A stretch of 64,000 nt of DNA. Origin: Sporobacter sp038405045 (GTDB lineage Bacteria; Bacillota; Clostridia; Oscillospirales; Oscillospiraceae). This document shows positions 8,441 through 16,934 of the stretch, piece after piece. The translations under genes and the position numbers were made by a program. The stretch spans positions 992,001 to 1,056,000 of the forward strand of contig JBBZIV010000001.1 in the NCBI GenBank assembly GCA_038405045.1, read 5' to 3'. The notes under the pieces were generated by a model. It worked only from the letters and a program-made list of their open reading frames with translations, was not told the DNA's origin and made no database searches. Positions within the stretch are counted from its first letter, which is position 1, and each line of letters starts with the position of its first letter.

Positions 8441-9547
8441 ATGAACACTGACAAGTATAAGAGATTTTTATTGAGATTTGGCTATTGGGCGGCGATCTTT
8501 GCGATCGTTTACGTCTTTTTCCGGTATGTCTTTGCCTTTACCCTGCCTTTTCTGATTGCGTTCACTGTTGCAGTGTTATTGCGCCCGGCCATTTTATTTT
8601 TATACAAAAAATTTAAAATTCCAAAAGGGCTCTCCGGCCTCGTCCTTGTCATTTTTGTTTATCTCGCTTTGGCGGGCCTCTTGTTTTTGATTACAAGCCA
8701 GATCATCGTCGGCATCCTGGAGCTCATCAAGGTCATGCCGAGCATCTTCACCTCTGCCGTTGTTCCGGCGCTCAGCCAGCTCAGCACAACACTCGTGGCG
8801 CTTCTGACCCGATTCAACGTCTCCGCCGTCAACATCGTCAACGATTCAATGCCGCAGATCATTACGTCAATTGGCGGCGCGGTGACGGATTTCTCCGTCT
8901 ATGTCGTCACCTGGGTTTCCGGCGTGGCCGTCAGCATTCCTGGGGCGATTCTCACAGCGATAATCTGCATTATCGTTTCTGTGTACGCGACAGTTGATTA
9001 CGATCAAATTACCGGCTTTTTTAAAACAATTTTCCCAAAAAACGTCGTCTCCGTGACGCTGGCGGCCGGGCAGAGCCTGAAAACCATTCTCGCCAATTTT
9101 GCTAAATCGTATCTGCTTATCATGCTCATCACTTTTTCGGAAATCGCCGTCGGCCTTTTGATCATCGGGCAGCGCTGGGCAGTTTTAATCGCGCTGATTA
9201 TCGCCGTTTTTGACATTCTCCCGATCATCGGTTCCGGGCTTATATTGATACCCTGGACGATTATTACTTTCATTCTGGGCGATTTTAAAATCGGCGTATC
9301 CCTTGCCATTTTATATGTGTTCGTCACCGTTGTCCGTCAGATTATCGAGCCGAAAATTGTCGGCAAGCAAGTTGGCCTGCATCCGCTTGTCACGCTTTTC
9401 TGTATGTGGATGGGTGCGCACCTCTTTGGCGGTATCGGCCTGTTCGGATTTCCGATCACTGTTTTGATCATTAAAAATCTCGTTGAAAGCGGCGTTGTCG
9501 GGCGACATTCCGACACTGCGCCAACACAGCCCAACGGGCTACATTAG
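8441..9547 (+). CDS. ytvI: AI-2E family permease, YtvI-like sporulation membrane protein
   Basis: Polytopic membrane protein of 368 residues with about eight hydrophobic segments: a pair near 15-55, one near 70-90, one near 160-190, and a cluster at 215-345. It fits the AI-2E/PerM family, with IFDILPIIGSG-like and YVFVTVVRQIIEPKIVG motifs. In Firmicutes this length and pattern corresponds to the sporulation protein YtvI; the transported substrate is unknown. The ATG follows TGGGGG. The gene lies 126 bases after mnmG and ends before an rpsO promoter. Confidence 0.8.
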   Translation: MNTDKYKRFLLRFGYWAAIFAIVYVFFRYVFAFTLPFLIAFTVAVLLRPAILFLYKKFKIPKGLSGLVLVIFVYLALAGLLFLITSQIIVGILELIKVMPSIFTSAVVPALSQLSTTLVALLTRFNVSAVNIVNDSMPQIITSIGGAVTDFSVYVVTWVSGVAVSIPGAILTAIICIIVSVYATVDYDQITGFFKTIFPKNVVSVTLAAGQSLKTILANFAKSYLLIMLITFSEIAVGLLIIGQRWAVLIALIIAVFDILPIIGSGLILIPWTIITFILGDFKIGVSLAILYVFVTVVRQIIEPKIVGKQVGLHPLVTLFCMWMGAHLFGGIGLFGFPITVLIIKNLVESGVVGRHSDTAPTQPNGLH

Positions 9548-9587
9548 TGCCGTCATGGCGTAATACCGGAATTCCTGCAAAAATTAC

Positions 9588-9616
9588 TTTACAACATTTT
9601 ACTGGCGTGTTAAAAT
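9588..9616 (+). promoter_or_regulatory. Sigma-A-type promoter of rpsO
   Basis: TTTACA (9588-9593), 17 bases and TAAAAT (9611-9616). It predicts a leader of about 125 bases. Confidence 0.55.
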
Positions 9617-9624
9617 ACAAAGGA

Positions 9625-9749
9625 TTGAGCCGACGGTTGACGCCGACGGCACGCCGCCTCTTGGTTTCGGGACAAAGCCGGACTTTATCCGGTGCCTTTC
9701 CGCCCGATACTCAGAAGCCGGGGAATAAAAAAGAAAGGATTTGTTAACG
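9625..9749 (+). promoter_or_regulatory. Structured rpsO 5' leader, candidate S15 autoregulatory element
   Basis: The leader contains GCCGGAC/ATCCGG-type pairing near 9677-9690, enclosed by GGCAC (about 9650) pairing with GTGCC (about 9692). S15 controls its own mRNA through leader folds in many bacteria. The resemblance here is positional and structural only. Confidence 0.4.
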
Positions 9750-10016
9750 ATGATTACGAAAGATCAAAAAACAGCTGTTATCGAAGCAAACCGCGCCCAC
9801 GGCACGGACACCGGTTCTCCGGAAGTCCAGATCGCCATTCTGACCGAGCGCATTGCCCAGCTGACAGAGCATCTGCGCTCACACGCCAAGGACAACCACA
9901 GCCGCCTTGGAATGTACAAAATGATCGGCAAGCGCCGCAGCCTGCTCGACTATCTGGCCAAGAAAGATATCGAGCGCTACAGAGCCATTATCGCAAAGCT
10001 CGGCATCAGAAAGTAA
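9750..10016 (+). CDS. rpsO: 30S ribosomal protein S15
   Basis: Binds the central domain of 16S rRNA early in 30S assembly. The 88-residue protein has the family signature TGSPEVQIAILTERI and LRSHAKDNHSRLGMYKMIGKR, ending YRAIIAKLGIRK. The ATG at 9750 lies 10 bases after AAAGGA; a TTG 9 bases earlier is too close to the Shine-Dalgarno sequence. A terminator follows, then pnp, which is the common bacterial order. Confidence 0.98.
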   Translation: MITKDQKTAVIEANRAHGTDTGSPEVQIAILTERIAQLTEHLRSHAKDNHSRLGMYKMIGKRRSLLDYLAKKDIERYRAIIAKLGIRK

Positions 10017-10029
10017 AACGGACGTATGA

Positions 10030-10062
10030 GGGCTGGTCTGAGCGTATCAGATCAGCCCTTTT
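10030..10062 (+). terminator. Intrinsic terminator after rpsO
   Basis: GGGCTGGTCTGA pairs with TCAGATCAGCCC (one G-U), followed by four T. Confidence 0.8.
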
Positions 10063-10099
10063 ATGAAATAATAAGCCCTAACCCATCGTTATCCACACA

Positions 10100-10181
10100 G
10101 GAGCATGCGCTTTCATAGCAGTTGAAAATGCGTCTGAGACCGGCTCGGATCTATTTTCAAATGCTAAGAACGTGATGCTCC
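10100..10181 (+). promoter_or_regulatory. Long imperfect hairpin in the pnp leader
   Basis: GGAGCAT (10100-10106) pairs with ATGCTCC (10175-10181). Inside it TAGCAGTTGAAAAT (10116-10129) pairs with ATTTTCAAATGCTA (10153-10166) at 13 of 14 positions. No T-run follows, so it is not a terminator. Its place just before pnp recalls the RNase III-processed autoregulatory hairpin of enterobacterial pnp. Confidence 0.6.
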
Positions 10182-10209
10182 GCCAAAACAAACTTTAAAG
10201 GAGTATCAT

Positions 10210-12357
10210 ATGATTATCAGCAAAAGAGAATTCCCGGGCCGCAAAGCTTACACGATTGACCTTGCCGGTCGGCCGCTGACGCTCGAGGTCGGCCAGCTCG
10301 CCGAGCTCGCCAACGCCGCCGTTTTGGTCAAGTATGGCGAGACAACTGTTCTTGTAACGGCCACCGCTTCCGCACGCCCGAAGGACGGCATCGACTATTT
10401 CCCGCTCGCCGTTGACTTTGAAGAGAAGATTTACGCCGTCGGCCGTATTCCGGGCGGATTTCTGCGCCGCGAGGGGCGCCCCTCCGAGCGTGGTGTGCTC
10501 GCCAGCCGCATGATTGACCGGCCGATGCGCCCCCTCTTCCCGGGTGACCTGCGTAACGACGTTATCATCACCTGCACCGTCCTGTCCGTCGATCATGACA
10601 ATTCGCCGGAGATTGCCGCCATGATCGGCGCTTCCGCCGCCGTCTCCATCTCGGACATCCCGTTTTCCCCGACGGCCGGCCCGATTGCGGGCGTTGGCCT
10701 CGGCTATCACGACGGCAAGTTCCTCATTAACCCCACGAGCGCCGAGCGCGCCGCAAGCGCTATGTTCTGCACCATCGCCGCGACGGAAAAGAAGATCGTC
10801 ATGATCGAGGCCGGTGCCGATGAAGTCTCAGAGGACATCATGCTCGCGGGTATCAAGGCCGCCCATGAGGCCATTAAACCCGTCGTTGCCCTTATTAACC
10901 AAATGGTCAGCGAGGTCGGCAAGCCGAAATTTGAGTATGCCAAAGCCTCTTTCAACGAGGAGCTGTTTAAGAAAATCGTCGACAAGTATTTCGACGATGT
11001 GAAATACTGCATGGACACCGACGACAAAAACGTTCGTGAGGAACGTTACAACGCTGTCGTCACAAAAATGCTCGCGGAGTTCGGTGAAGCGTATCCCGAA
11101 ATCAACGCGCAGCTTGAAGAAATCACCTACAAAATTCAAAAGAAGGTTGTTAAGGCTTGGCTTTTAGAGGGCAAGCGCGTTGATGGCCGGGCGATGAACG
11201 AAATCCGCCCGCTGGCCGCTGAAGTCTCCGTTCTGCCCCGCGTGCACGGCTCCGGCCTCTTTACGCGCGGTCAGACGCAGGTGCTCTCTATCTGTACACT
11301 GGGGACGCTGTCCTTGGCGCAGAAGCTTGATACAATTTTTGAAGAAGAATCAAAGCGCTATATGCACCACTATAACTTCCCCTCGTTCTCCGTCGGCGAG
11401 GCGCGGCCGAGCCGCTCAACCTCCCGCCGTGAGTACGGCCACGGCGCGCTGGCTGAAAAGGCGCTTGAGCCCGTCCTCCCCACCGTTGACGAATTCCCTT
11501 ATGCCATCCGCGTCGTCTCCGAAGTCCTCTCCTCCAACGGCTCGACGTCACAGGGCTCTATCTGCGGCTCGACGCTGGCTTTAATGGACGCCGGTGTGCC
11601 GATCAAGGCCCCTGTCGCCGGTATCTCCTGCGGCCTCATTTCCGACGGGGACGACTGGACGACGTTTATTGACATCCAGGGCGTTGAGGACTTCCACGGT
11701 GAGATGGACTTCAAGGTCGGCGGGACGAAAAAGGGCATTACGGCCATTCAGATGGATCTGAAAAATGACGGCCTGACATATGACATCATTGAAAACGCCT
11801 TTGTCATCACACGCGAGGCGCGCATTCAGATTCTCGACGAAATTATGCTGCCCGTCATCGACAAGCCGCGTGATGAGCTGGCCCCGACGGCGCCGAAGAT
11901 GATCACCATGAAGATCCACCCTGATAAAATCCGCGAGGTCATCGGCTCAGGCGGCAAGGTCATCCAGAAAATCGTTGCCGACACGGGCGCGAAGATTGAT
12001 ATTGAGGACGACGGCAGCGTTTACATCTCCTCGGCCGACATTGAAGCCTGCCGCGCGGCAAAAAAAATTATCGATGCCATTGTGTTTGTCCCGGAGATCG
12101 GGCAGCTGTACTTTGGCAAGGTTGTGCGCATCATCCCGATCGGCGCGTTCGTCGAGCTGGCCCCCGGCAAGGACGGCATGGTTCACATCTCAAAACTCGA
12201 AAACCGCCGCGTTGAAAAGGTCGAGTATGTTCTGAAAGAGGGCGACATGACTTGGGTCAAGGTCACCGATATCGACGACCGCGGCCGCGTTAACCTCTCG
12301 CGCAAGGAGGCCATTAAGGAGCGCCAGGCGGCTGGCCTGCCGATCGATCAGGCATAA
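10210..12357 (+). CDS. pnp: Polyribonucleotide nucleotidyltransferase (PNPase)
   Basis: Trimeric phosphorolytic 3'-5' exoribonuclease of mRNA decay. The 715 residues carry two RNase PH domains separated by a helical linker, a KH domain with IGSGGKVIQKI near 576-587, and an S1 domain from about 630 to 700. FLRREGRPSERG near 88-99 and the second-domain signature SNGSTSQGSICGSTLALMD are both present. The ATG follows AAGGAG. The M16 peptidase gene follows 74 bases downstream, a pairing common in Firmicutes. The leader holds a long hairpin that may mediate autocontrol. Confidence 0.98.
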   Translation: MIISKREFPGRKAYTIDLAGRPLTLEVGQLAELANAAVLVKYGETTVLVTATASARPKDGIDYFPLAVDFEEKIYAVGRIPGGFLRREGRPSERGVLASRMIDRPMRPLFPGDLRNDVIITCTVLSVDHDNSPEIAAMIGASAAVSISDIPFSPTAGPIAGVGLGYHDGKFLINPTSAERAASAMFCTIAATEKKIVMIEAGADEVSEDIMLAGIKAAHEAIKPVVALINQMVSEVGKPKFEYAKASFNEELFKKIVDKYFDDVKYCMDTDDKNVREERYNAVVTKMLAEFGEAYPEINAQLEEITYKIQKKVVKAWLLEGKRVDGRAMNEIRPLAAEVSVLPRVHGSGLFTRGQTQVLSICTLGTLSLAQKLDTIFEEESKRYMHHYNFPSFSVGEARPSRSTSRREYGHGALAEKALEPVLPTVDEFPYAIRVVSEVLSSNGSTSQGSICGSTLALMDAGVPIKAPVAGISCGLISDGDDWTTFIDIQGVEDFHGEMDFKVGGTKKGITAIQMDLKNDGLTYDIIENAFVITREARIQILDEIMLPVIDKPRDELAPTAPKMITMKIHPDKIREVIGSGGKVIQKIVADTGAKIDIEDDGSVYISSADIEACRAAKKIIDAIVFVPEIGQLYFGKVVRIIPIGAFVELAPGKDGMVHISKLENRRVEKVEYVLKEGDMTWVKVTDIDDRGRVNLSRKEAIKERQAAGLPIDQA

Positions 12358-12382
12358 GCGAAATTTTAGATTAAAACAACAG

Positions 12383-12408
12383 GGGGCGGATATTAAATCC
12401 GCCCCTAC
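12383..12408. repeat. REP-like palindrome between pnp and the M16 peptidase gene
   Basis: GGGGCGGATATTAAATCCGC continues into CCCTAC. It lies inside a probable operon and has no T-run, so it is unlikely to act as a strong terminator. Confidence 0.75.
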
Positions 12409-12431
12409 GTCATATATACAAGAGGTCTTCT

Positions 12432-13682
12432 ATGTACGAAAAAATATTACTCCCAAACGGCGTGCGACTCGTGCACGAATATATCCCAACCGTGCGATCT
12501 GTTACGCTTGGCATCTGGGTGGGTACCGGCGCGCGATATGAAACGCCTGGAGAGAGCGGCGCTTCCCATTTCATCGAGCACATGGTGTTTAAGGGGACAA
12601 AAACACGCTCGGCCGCCGAGCTGGCCGCCGCAATGGACGAAATCGGCGGGCAGATTAACGCCTTTACGACAAAGGAATGTACGTGCTTTCACGGGCGCGT
12701 TCTTGATACACACCTCGACCGCCTGACCGACACGCTGTGCGATATGTTTTTCAACGCCCGATTTGACGAAAGCGACGTAATGAGTGAGCGCGGCGTCATT
12801 TTAGAAGAAATCGATATGTACGCCGACACACCGGAGGATCTCGTATCCGAGCGGCTGTATGCCGCATCTTATAAGGGCAACGCGCTCGCGCGGCCTGTTT
12901 TGGGCCGGAAAGCCTCTCTTGAAGCGATGACCGGTGCGTCTTTAAAGCAGCACATGCAGGCGCATTACCGGGCCGACAGCATCGTCGTCGCCCTGTCTGG
13001 CAGCTTTACCCCCGACGATATCAGGCGTCTTTCCGACCGCTTTTCAGCCATGCCCACAGGCGGGAAAAACACCTTTAAATCCGCCTCGTATACGCCGTCT
13101 TTCACTGTACGGCGCAAAGCGCAGGAGCAAAATCACCTGACGGCGGCCTTTCCCGGCGTTGCCGCAACAGACGGGCGGCGCTATGCCCTGCAACTGCTCT
13201 CCGATATTTTGGGGGGTGGTATGTCCTCCCGGTTATTTCAAACTGTGCGAGAAAAGCGGGGGCTTTGCTATAGTATCTATTCTTACGGCTCCAGCTTTAT
13301 CGATACCGGCCTTTTCTGTATCTACACAGCGCTCGGGCGTGAGACGGAGCAGGCGGCTCTTGGCGTCATCACCGAAGAAATCCGGCGATTTCAGGAGGAT
13401 GGCGTAACGGCGGACGAGCTCTCACGCGCCCGCGAGCAAGTTAAGGCCAATGTTCTGATGGGGCTTGAATCGACAGCGACGCGCATGAACCGGCTCGGAC
13501 GGAACGAATTATATTTCGGCCGTGTGCCGACACCGGAGGAGATCATTGCGTCATACGACGCCGTTACCGTTTCAGATATTTCGGTGCTGTCGGCGCACTG
13601 CCTTGATTTTTCACAAATGTCGTTTTCCGCCGTTGGGAAGGTCGGCACTGCCGAGGCGTACCGCGCGGCGTTTGCTTACTAG
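12432..13682 (+). CDS. M16 (insulinase/pitrilysin) family zinc peptidase
   Basis: Putative processing peptidase of 416 residues. The inverted zinc motif HFIEH is at 46-50 and the third ligand Glu is in ILEEID at 123-128. The substrate-binding Arg/Tyr region reads SRLFQTVREKRGLCYSIYSY near 270-290. This is the YmxG/MlpA type that commonly sits just downstream of pnp in Firmicutes; its natural substrate is not settled. The ATG has AGAGG upstream. No signal peptide is visible, so the enzyme is probably cytoplasmic. Confidence 0.9.
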   Translation: MYEKILLPNGVRLVHEYIPTVRSVTLGIWVGTGARYETPGESGASHFIEHMVFKGTKTRSAAELAAAMDEIGGQINAFTTKECTCFHGRVLDTHLDRLTDTLCDMFFNARFDESDVMSERGVILEEIDMYADTPEDLVSERLYAASYKGNALARPVLGRKASLEAMTGASLKQHMQAHYRADSIVVALSGSFTPDDIRRLSDRFSAMPTGGKNTFKSASYTPSFTVRRKAQEQNHLTAAFPGVAATDGRRYALQLLSDILGGGMSSRLFQTVREKRGLCYSIYSYGSSFIDTGLFCIYTALGRETEQAALGVITEEIRRFQEDGVTADELSRAREQVKANVLMGLESTATRMNRLGRNELYFGRVPTPEEIIASYDAVTVSDISVLSAHCLDFSQMSFSAVGKVGTAEAYRAAFAY

Positions 13683-13702
13683 AGTGTGAAGATGCAGGGC
13701 GT

Positions 13703-13905
13703 TCGGACGGACGGCCAATGGCCGTCCTTTTGGCACGCTGAGGTCGTCGTGCCCTTCTGGCGAGCGAAGGCCCTCATCCGTCACGACTTCGTCGTGCCAC
13801 CTTCCCCAACGGGGAAGGCTATGGCTCTTCCATATGCGTCATTCTGAGCGCAGCGAAGAATCTTTGCGACTTTTAACCTAGGCAGACACAAGGTCTGCCC
13901 CGACG
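13703..13905. repeat. Repeat cluster downstream of the M16 peptidase gene
   Basis: Contains the GGACGGCCAATGGCCGTCC palindrome (about 13710), a double-hairpin element (13771-13821), the palindrome ATTCTGAGCGCAGCGAAGAA (about 13842), and GGCAGACACAAGGTCTGCCC (about 13881). No gene is seen between 13683 and 14008. Confidence 0.8.
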
Positions 13906-13942
13906 CAGCGCTCTCCGCGAACGGGCGGGCGGGCATTGAAAT

Positions 13943-13971
13943 TTGACTTTTCATGGCCGCGTTACTATAAT
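13943..13971 (+). promoter_or_regulatory. Sigma-A-type promoter of the phosphoribosyltransferase gene
   Basis: TTGACT (13943-13948), 17 bases and TATAAT (13966-13971), 38 bases before the start codon. Confidence 0.65.
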
Positions 13972-14008
13972 CAGTCTGTACAAATTCGCAAACGGAGATG
14001 ACAGGACC

Positions 14009-14563
14009 ATGTATTACACCATGACAATTGCCGGACTGACACGCAAGCTGCCGATGGGCAAGCTCTCAGACGACCTCATGATTGCCGGTTTCACGCCTTT
14101 TGGCGATGTGGAGCTCACCTGCGCCTGCGCGGCGGCGCTCTTAAAAAAAGCCCCCCACTTTGACTATATGATTGCGCCGGAAGCGAAGGCCATCCCCATT
14201 ATTCATGAAATGGCGCGGCAAAGCGGCCGGAATACATATCTGCTCGTGCGGAAAGCACCAAAGCTTTATATGGACGGCGTTTTTTCAACCGAAGTCCGCT
14301 CGATTACGACGGCAGGTGTTCAAACGCTGTACATGGACGCCGCCGACGCCGCGAAAATCAAGGGCAGCCGTATTTTGATCATTGACGACGTTATTTCAAC
14401 GGGCGAGTCGCTTCGCGCTGTGGAGCAGCTTGTGACACAGGCGGGCGGTACCGTTGCCGGGCGAATGGCGGTTTTAGCCGAGGGCGACGCCATCGGCCGC
14501 GACGACATCATTTATTTGGAGCCGCTGCCGCTGTTTGATAAAGCCGGAAACCCCATCGGATAG
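14009..14563 (+). CDS. Type I phosphoribosyltransferase, adenine PRTase-like
   Basis: Cytoplasmic PRPP-dependent transferase of 184 residues. The PRPP-binding loop ILIIDDVISTGES lies at 122-134 and the upstream FDYMIAPEAKAIPII at 51-65 resembles the adenine PRTase fold. The protein is longer than the typical Apt and the N-terminal hood (about 1-50) is not one I can assign, so the base specificity (adenine, xanthine or other) is open. The ATG at 14009 is placed by the promoter just upstream, which would not transcribe the longer frame. The leucine-rich protein gene follows 33 bases later. Confidence 0.8.
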   Translation: MYYTMTIAGLTRKLPMGKLSDDLMIAGFTPFGDVELTCACAAALLKKAPHFDYMIAPEAKAIPIIHEMARQSGRNTYLLVRKAPKLYMDGVFSTEVRSITTAGVQTLYMDAADAAKIKGSRILIIDDVISTGESLRAVEQLVTQAGGTVAGRMAVLAEGDAIGRDDIIYLEPLPLFDKAGNPIG

Positions 14564-14596
14564 CAAAAAATCAAATACGCTTAAAGGAATGACGTG

Positions 14597-15856
14597 ATGA
14601 AACGGATTCTACCCGCCATACTCATTGTCTCCGTCATCTTTTTACTTGTCTGCACCTTTTCAAACGCCGTGCCGAACCGGCGCGATTTTGTCATTAAAAA
14701 CGGTGTGCTGACAAAATACAACGGTGCGGGCGGCGACGTTGTGATTCCCGGCAATCTCGGCATGACGGCGATTGGCGCAAAGGCGTTCCTCACCCAGTCC
14801 ATTCACGGTGACGTGGCTAATACAACCATTACATCCCTTGTCGTCCCCACCGGCGTAACGCGCCTTGACGCGCTGGCGCTGTCTTACTGCACAGCGCTTA
14901 GAACCGTCACGCTGCCGGATACGATGTGCACCCTGGGTGACGGCGCTTTTAAGGGCTGCGCGAGCCTCACGACCGTGACGATTCCGCGTGGCGTTTCCGC
15001 CATCCCAAACGACGCGTTTTCCGACTGCACCGCCTTGCGCGCTGTGACACTGCCGGATGGCCTCACGATGATCGGCGACTACGCCTTCGCCTATTGCACG
15101 TCCTTACAAACAGTTGTGCTGCCCGAGACGCTCACAGCCCTTGGCAGCATGGCTTTTTTCGACTGCGGCGCGCTGACCGGCGTGACACTGCCTGTCCAGT
15201 TAAGTACCATTGGCGATGCTGTTTTTGCCGGGACAGCCATATCAAATCCCCTATACTCAGACGACGGCACTGTTTTGTATTATGTCCCGGGAAGCTCGAC
15301 GGACTTTAAAATTCCAAAAGATGTTACCGAGCTGCACGGCGGTGCTTTTTTCGGGTGCACCGAGCTTCGTGAAATCGCCGTGCCGAACACCGTTAAAACC
15401 ATCGGCGTGCGCGTTTTTGAGGCGTGCGCCGGGCTTAAAAAGCTCACGCTGCCAAAAGGCCTCACGGCCGTCAGCGATTTTCTGTGCGCCGATTGCGGCA
15501 GTCTCACATCCGTCTCGCTCCCGACCAGTGTGACGGCAATCGGCAAGGCCGCCTTTTCAGGCTGCACCAGTCTGAAGACCATGGCGTTGCCAGACGGTTT
15601 GAAAGCCATCGACAGCAGCGCTTTTTGGGGTTGTACGGCGCTTCAATCGCTTCGACTGCCCGCGCATGTGGCGGCAATCGGCGATAACGCGTTTTATGGC
15701 GCAGGGCTTAAAACACTCACTATTGAGAGCAAAACCGCATCGTTCGGTTCCGTCGTATTTTCAGAAAGCGTCGGTTTGACGCTTCGGGCGCCGTCCGGCT
15801 CTACCGTCGAAGCATATGCCGAGGAAAACGGTATTTTATTTCAAAAAATACCGTAA
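14597..15856 (+). CDS. BspA-type leucine-rich repeat protein, exported
   Basis: A 419-residue protein with a hydrophobic N-terminal segment (about 4-24) ending near SNA, which could be a signal peptide or membrane anchor. Most of the rest is about twelve 23-residue LRR_5 repeats of the form LTTVTIPRGVSAIPNDAFSD, where each unit pairs a beta strand LxxVxLP with IGxxAFxxC. Such domains are common in surface proteins of gut Firmicutes and Bacteroidetes; the ligand is unknown. No LPxTG or other sorting signal is seen. ATG 14597 is preferred over GTG 14594 because AAAGGA is then 8 bases upstream. Confidence 0.9.
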   Translation: MKRILPAILIVSVIFLLVCTFSNAVPNRRDFVIKNGVLTKYNGAGGDVVIPGNLGMTAIGAKAFLTQSIHGDVANTTITSLVVPTGVTRLDALALSYCTALRTVTLPDTMCTLGDGAFKGCASLTTVTIPRGVSAIPNDAFSDCTALRAVTLPDGLTMIGDYAFAYCTSLQTVVLPETLTALGSMAFFDCGALTGVTLPVQLSTIGDAVFAGTAISNPLYSDDGTVLYYVPGSSTDFKIPKDVTELHGGAFFGCTELREIAVPNTVKTIGVRVFEACAGLKKLTLPKGLTAVSDFLCADCGSLTSVSLPTSVTAIGKAAFSGCTSLKTMALPDGLKAIDSSAFWGCTALQSLRLPAHVAAIGDNAFYGAGLKTLTIESKTASFGSVVFSESVGLTLRAPSGSTVEAYAEENGILFQKIP

Positions 15857-15898
15857 GCAAAACGCTTTCTAACTTTTAACGGTTTTACACATCCAATC

Positions 15899-15937
15899 AA
15901 AGGCTGCGCCTCCTGAAAAGCGCAGCCTTTTCTTCTT
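15899..15937 (+). terminator. Intrinsic terminator after the leucine-rich protein gene
   Basis: AAAGGCTGCGC (15899-15909) pairs with GCGCAGCCTTT (15920-15930), then TCTTCTT. Confidence 0.85.
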
Positions 15938-15964
15938 GACACGATTCACCATAAATTATATTAT
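15936..15964 (+). promoter_or_regulatory. Strong sigma-A promoter of the ABC exporter operon
   Basis: TTGACA (15936-15941), 17 bases and TATTAT (15959-15964); the start codon is 50 bases downstream. Confidence 0.75.
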
Positions 15965-16013
15965 TATGATTGTTTTTACACAATTATAATTTTATTCCAA
16001 TAAGGAGAAACCG

Positions 16014-16934
16014 ATGGCTGATACGATTCTGAAGCTCCATGGCGTCAAAAAAAAGATCGGCAGAAAAACAATCGTCACAGACCTTGATTTTGAGGTAATG
16101 CAGGGAGAGGTTTTCGGCTTTCTCGGCCCGAACGGTGCAGGGAAAACGACGACAATCCGGATGATGACAGGCCTTGCCGCCATCACAGCGGGCGATATCT
16201 TCATCGGTGATTATTCCATCCGGCATCATTTTAAAACGGCCATCCGTTCCGTCGGGTGCATTATTGAAAACCCGGATTTGTACAAGTATCTGTCTGGTCT
16301 TGATAACCTGCGCCTGTACGGCGCGATGTACAAGGTTTCCGAGGAACGCATCCGGGCGCTGCTCGATACCGTGGGGCTTGCCGATGTTGCACGCAACAAG
16401 GTAAAAACCTACTCGCTCGGCATGAAGCAGCGGCTCGGCATCGCGCAGGCACTGCTGCACGAGCCGAAGCTTCTCATCCTTGACGAGCCGACAAACGGGC
16501 TTGACCCCTCCGGCATCCGGGAGTTCCGCGAGCTCATTCGAAAGCTGGCTGCTGAGCAAAAAATGACAATTTTTGTTTCCAGCCATATTTTGAGCGAGAT
16601 GCAGCAGCTGTGCGACCGCGTTTGTATCATCAATCAGGGCAGAATCGTCACCATCAAGACGGTTGCCGAGCTCATTGACATGGCCAACAACGCCCAGACG
16701 GCCAAGCTGCTCTTGAAGACAGACAACAACGACAAGGCCGCCGATATCCTGACCCGGTCGAACGTGGCGTTTACAAAAAATGCCGACGGACTCACCGTCG
16801 AAACAGAAAAAGACGGTGTGCCGAAAATTGTTGCGGCGCTGACAGCCGAAGGCGTTGCTATTTACGGCATGGACAGCCTTGAAACACAGACGCTAGAAGA
16901 CATTTTTATGAAGCTGACGGAGGTGAGCAACTGA
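16014..16934 (+). CDS. ABC transporter ATP-binding protein (ABC-2 type)
   Basis: Cytoplasmic ATPase of 306 residues that pairs with the membrane protein encoded next. Walker A GPNGAGKT is at 39-46, the signature YSLGMKQRLGIAQAL near 132-147, and Walker B LLILDEPTNGLD near 157-168. The C-terminal 85 residues form the accessory domain common in bacitracin- or lantibiotic-type exporters. The substrate cannot be told from sequence. It has its own strong promoter and AAGGAG upstream, and its TGA overlaps the next ATG by one base. Confidence 0.93.
   Translation: MADTILKLHGVKKKIGRKTIVTDLDFEVMQGEVFGFLGPNGAGKTTTIRMMTGLAAITAGDIFIGDYSIRHHFKTAIRSVGCIIENPDLYKYLSGLDNLRLYGAMYKVSEERIRALLDTVGLADVARNKVKTYSLGMKQRLGIAQALLHEPKLLILDEPTNGLDPSGIREFRELIRKLAAEQKMTIFVSSHILSEMQQLCDRVCIINQGRIVTIKTVAELIDMANNAQTAKLLLKTDNNDKAADILTRSNVAFTKNADGLTVETEKDGVPKIVAALTAEGVAIYGMDSLETQTLEDIFMKLTEVSN

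Noticed and set aside
13842..13866. Palindrome ATTCTGAGCGCAGCGAAGAA as a terminator
   Set aside because: It lacks a T-run; I recall similar sequences scattered in Clostridial genomes, so it is listed with the repeats only.
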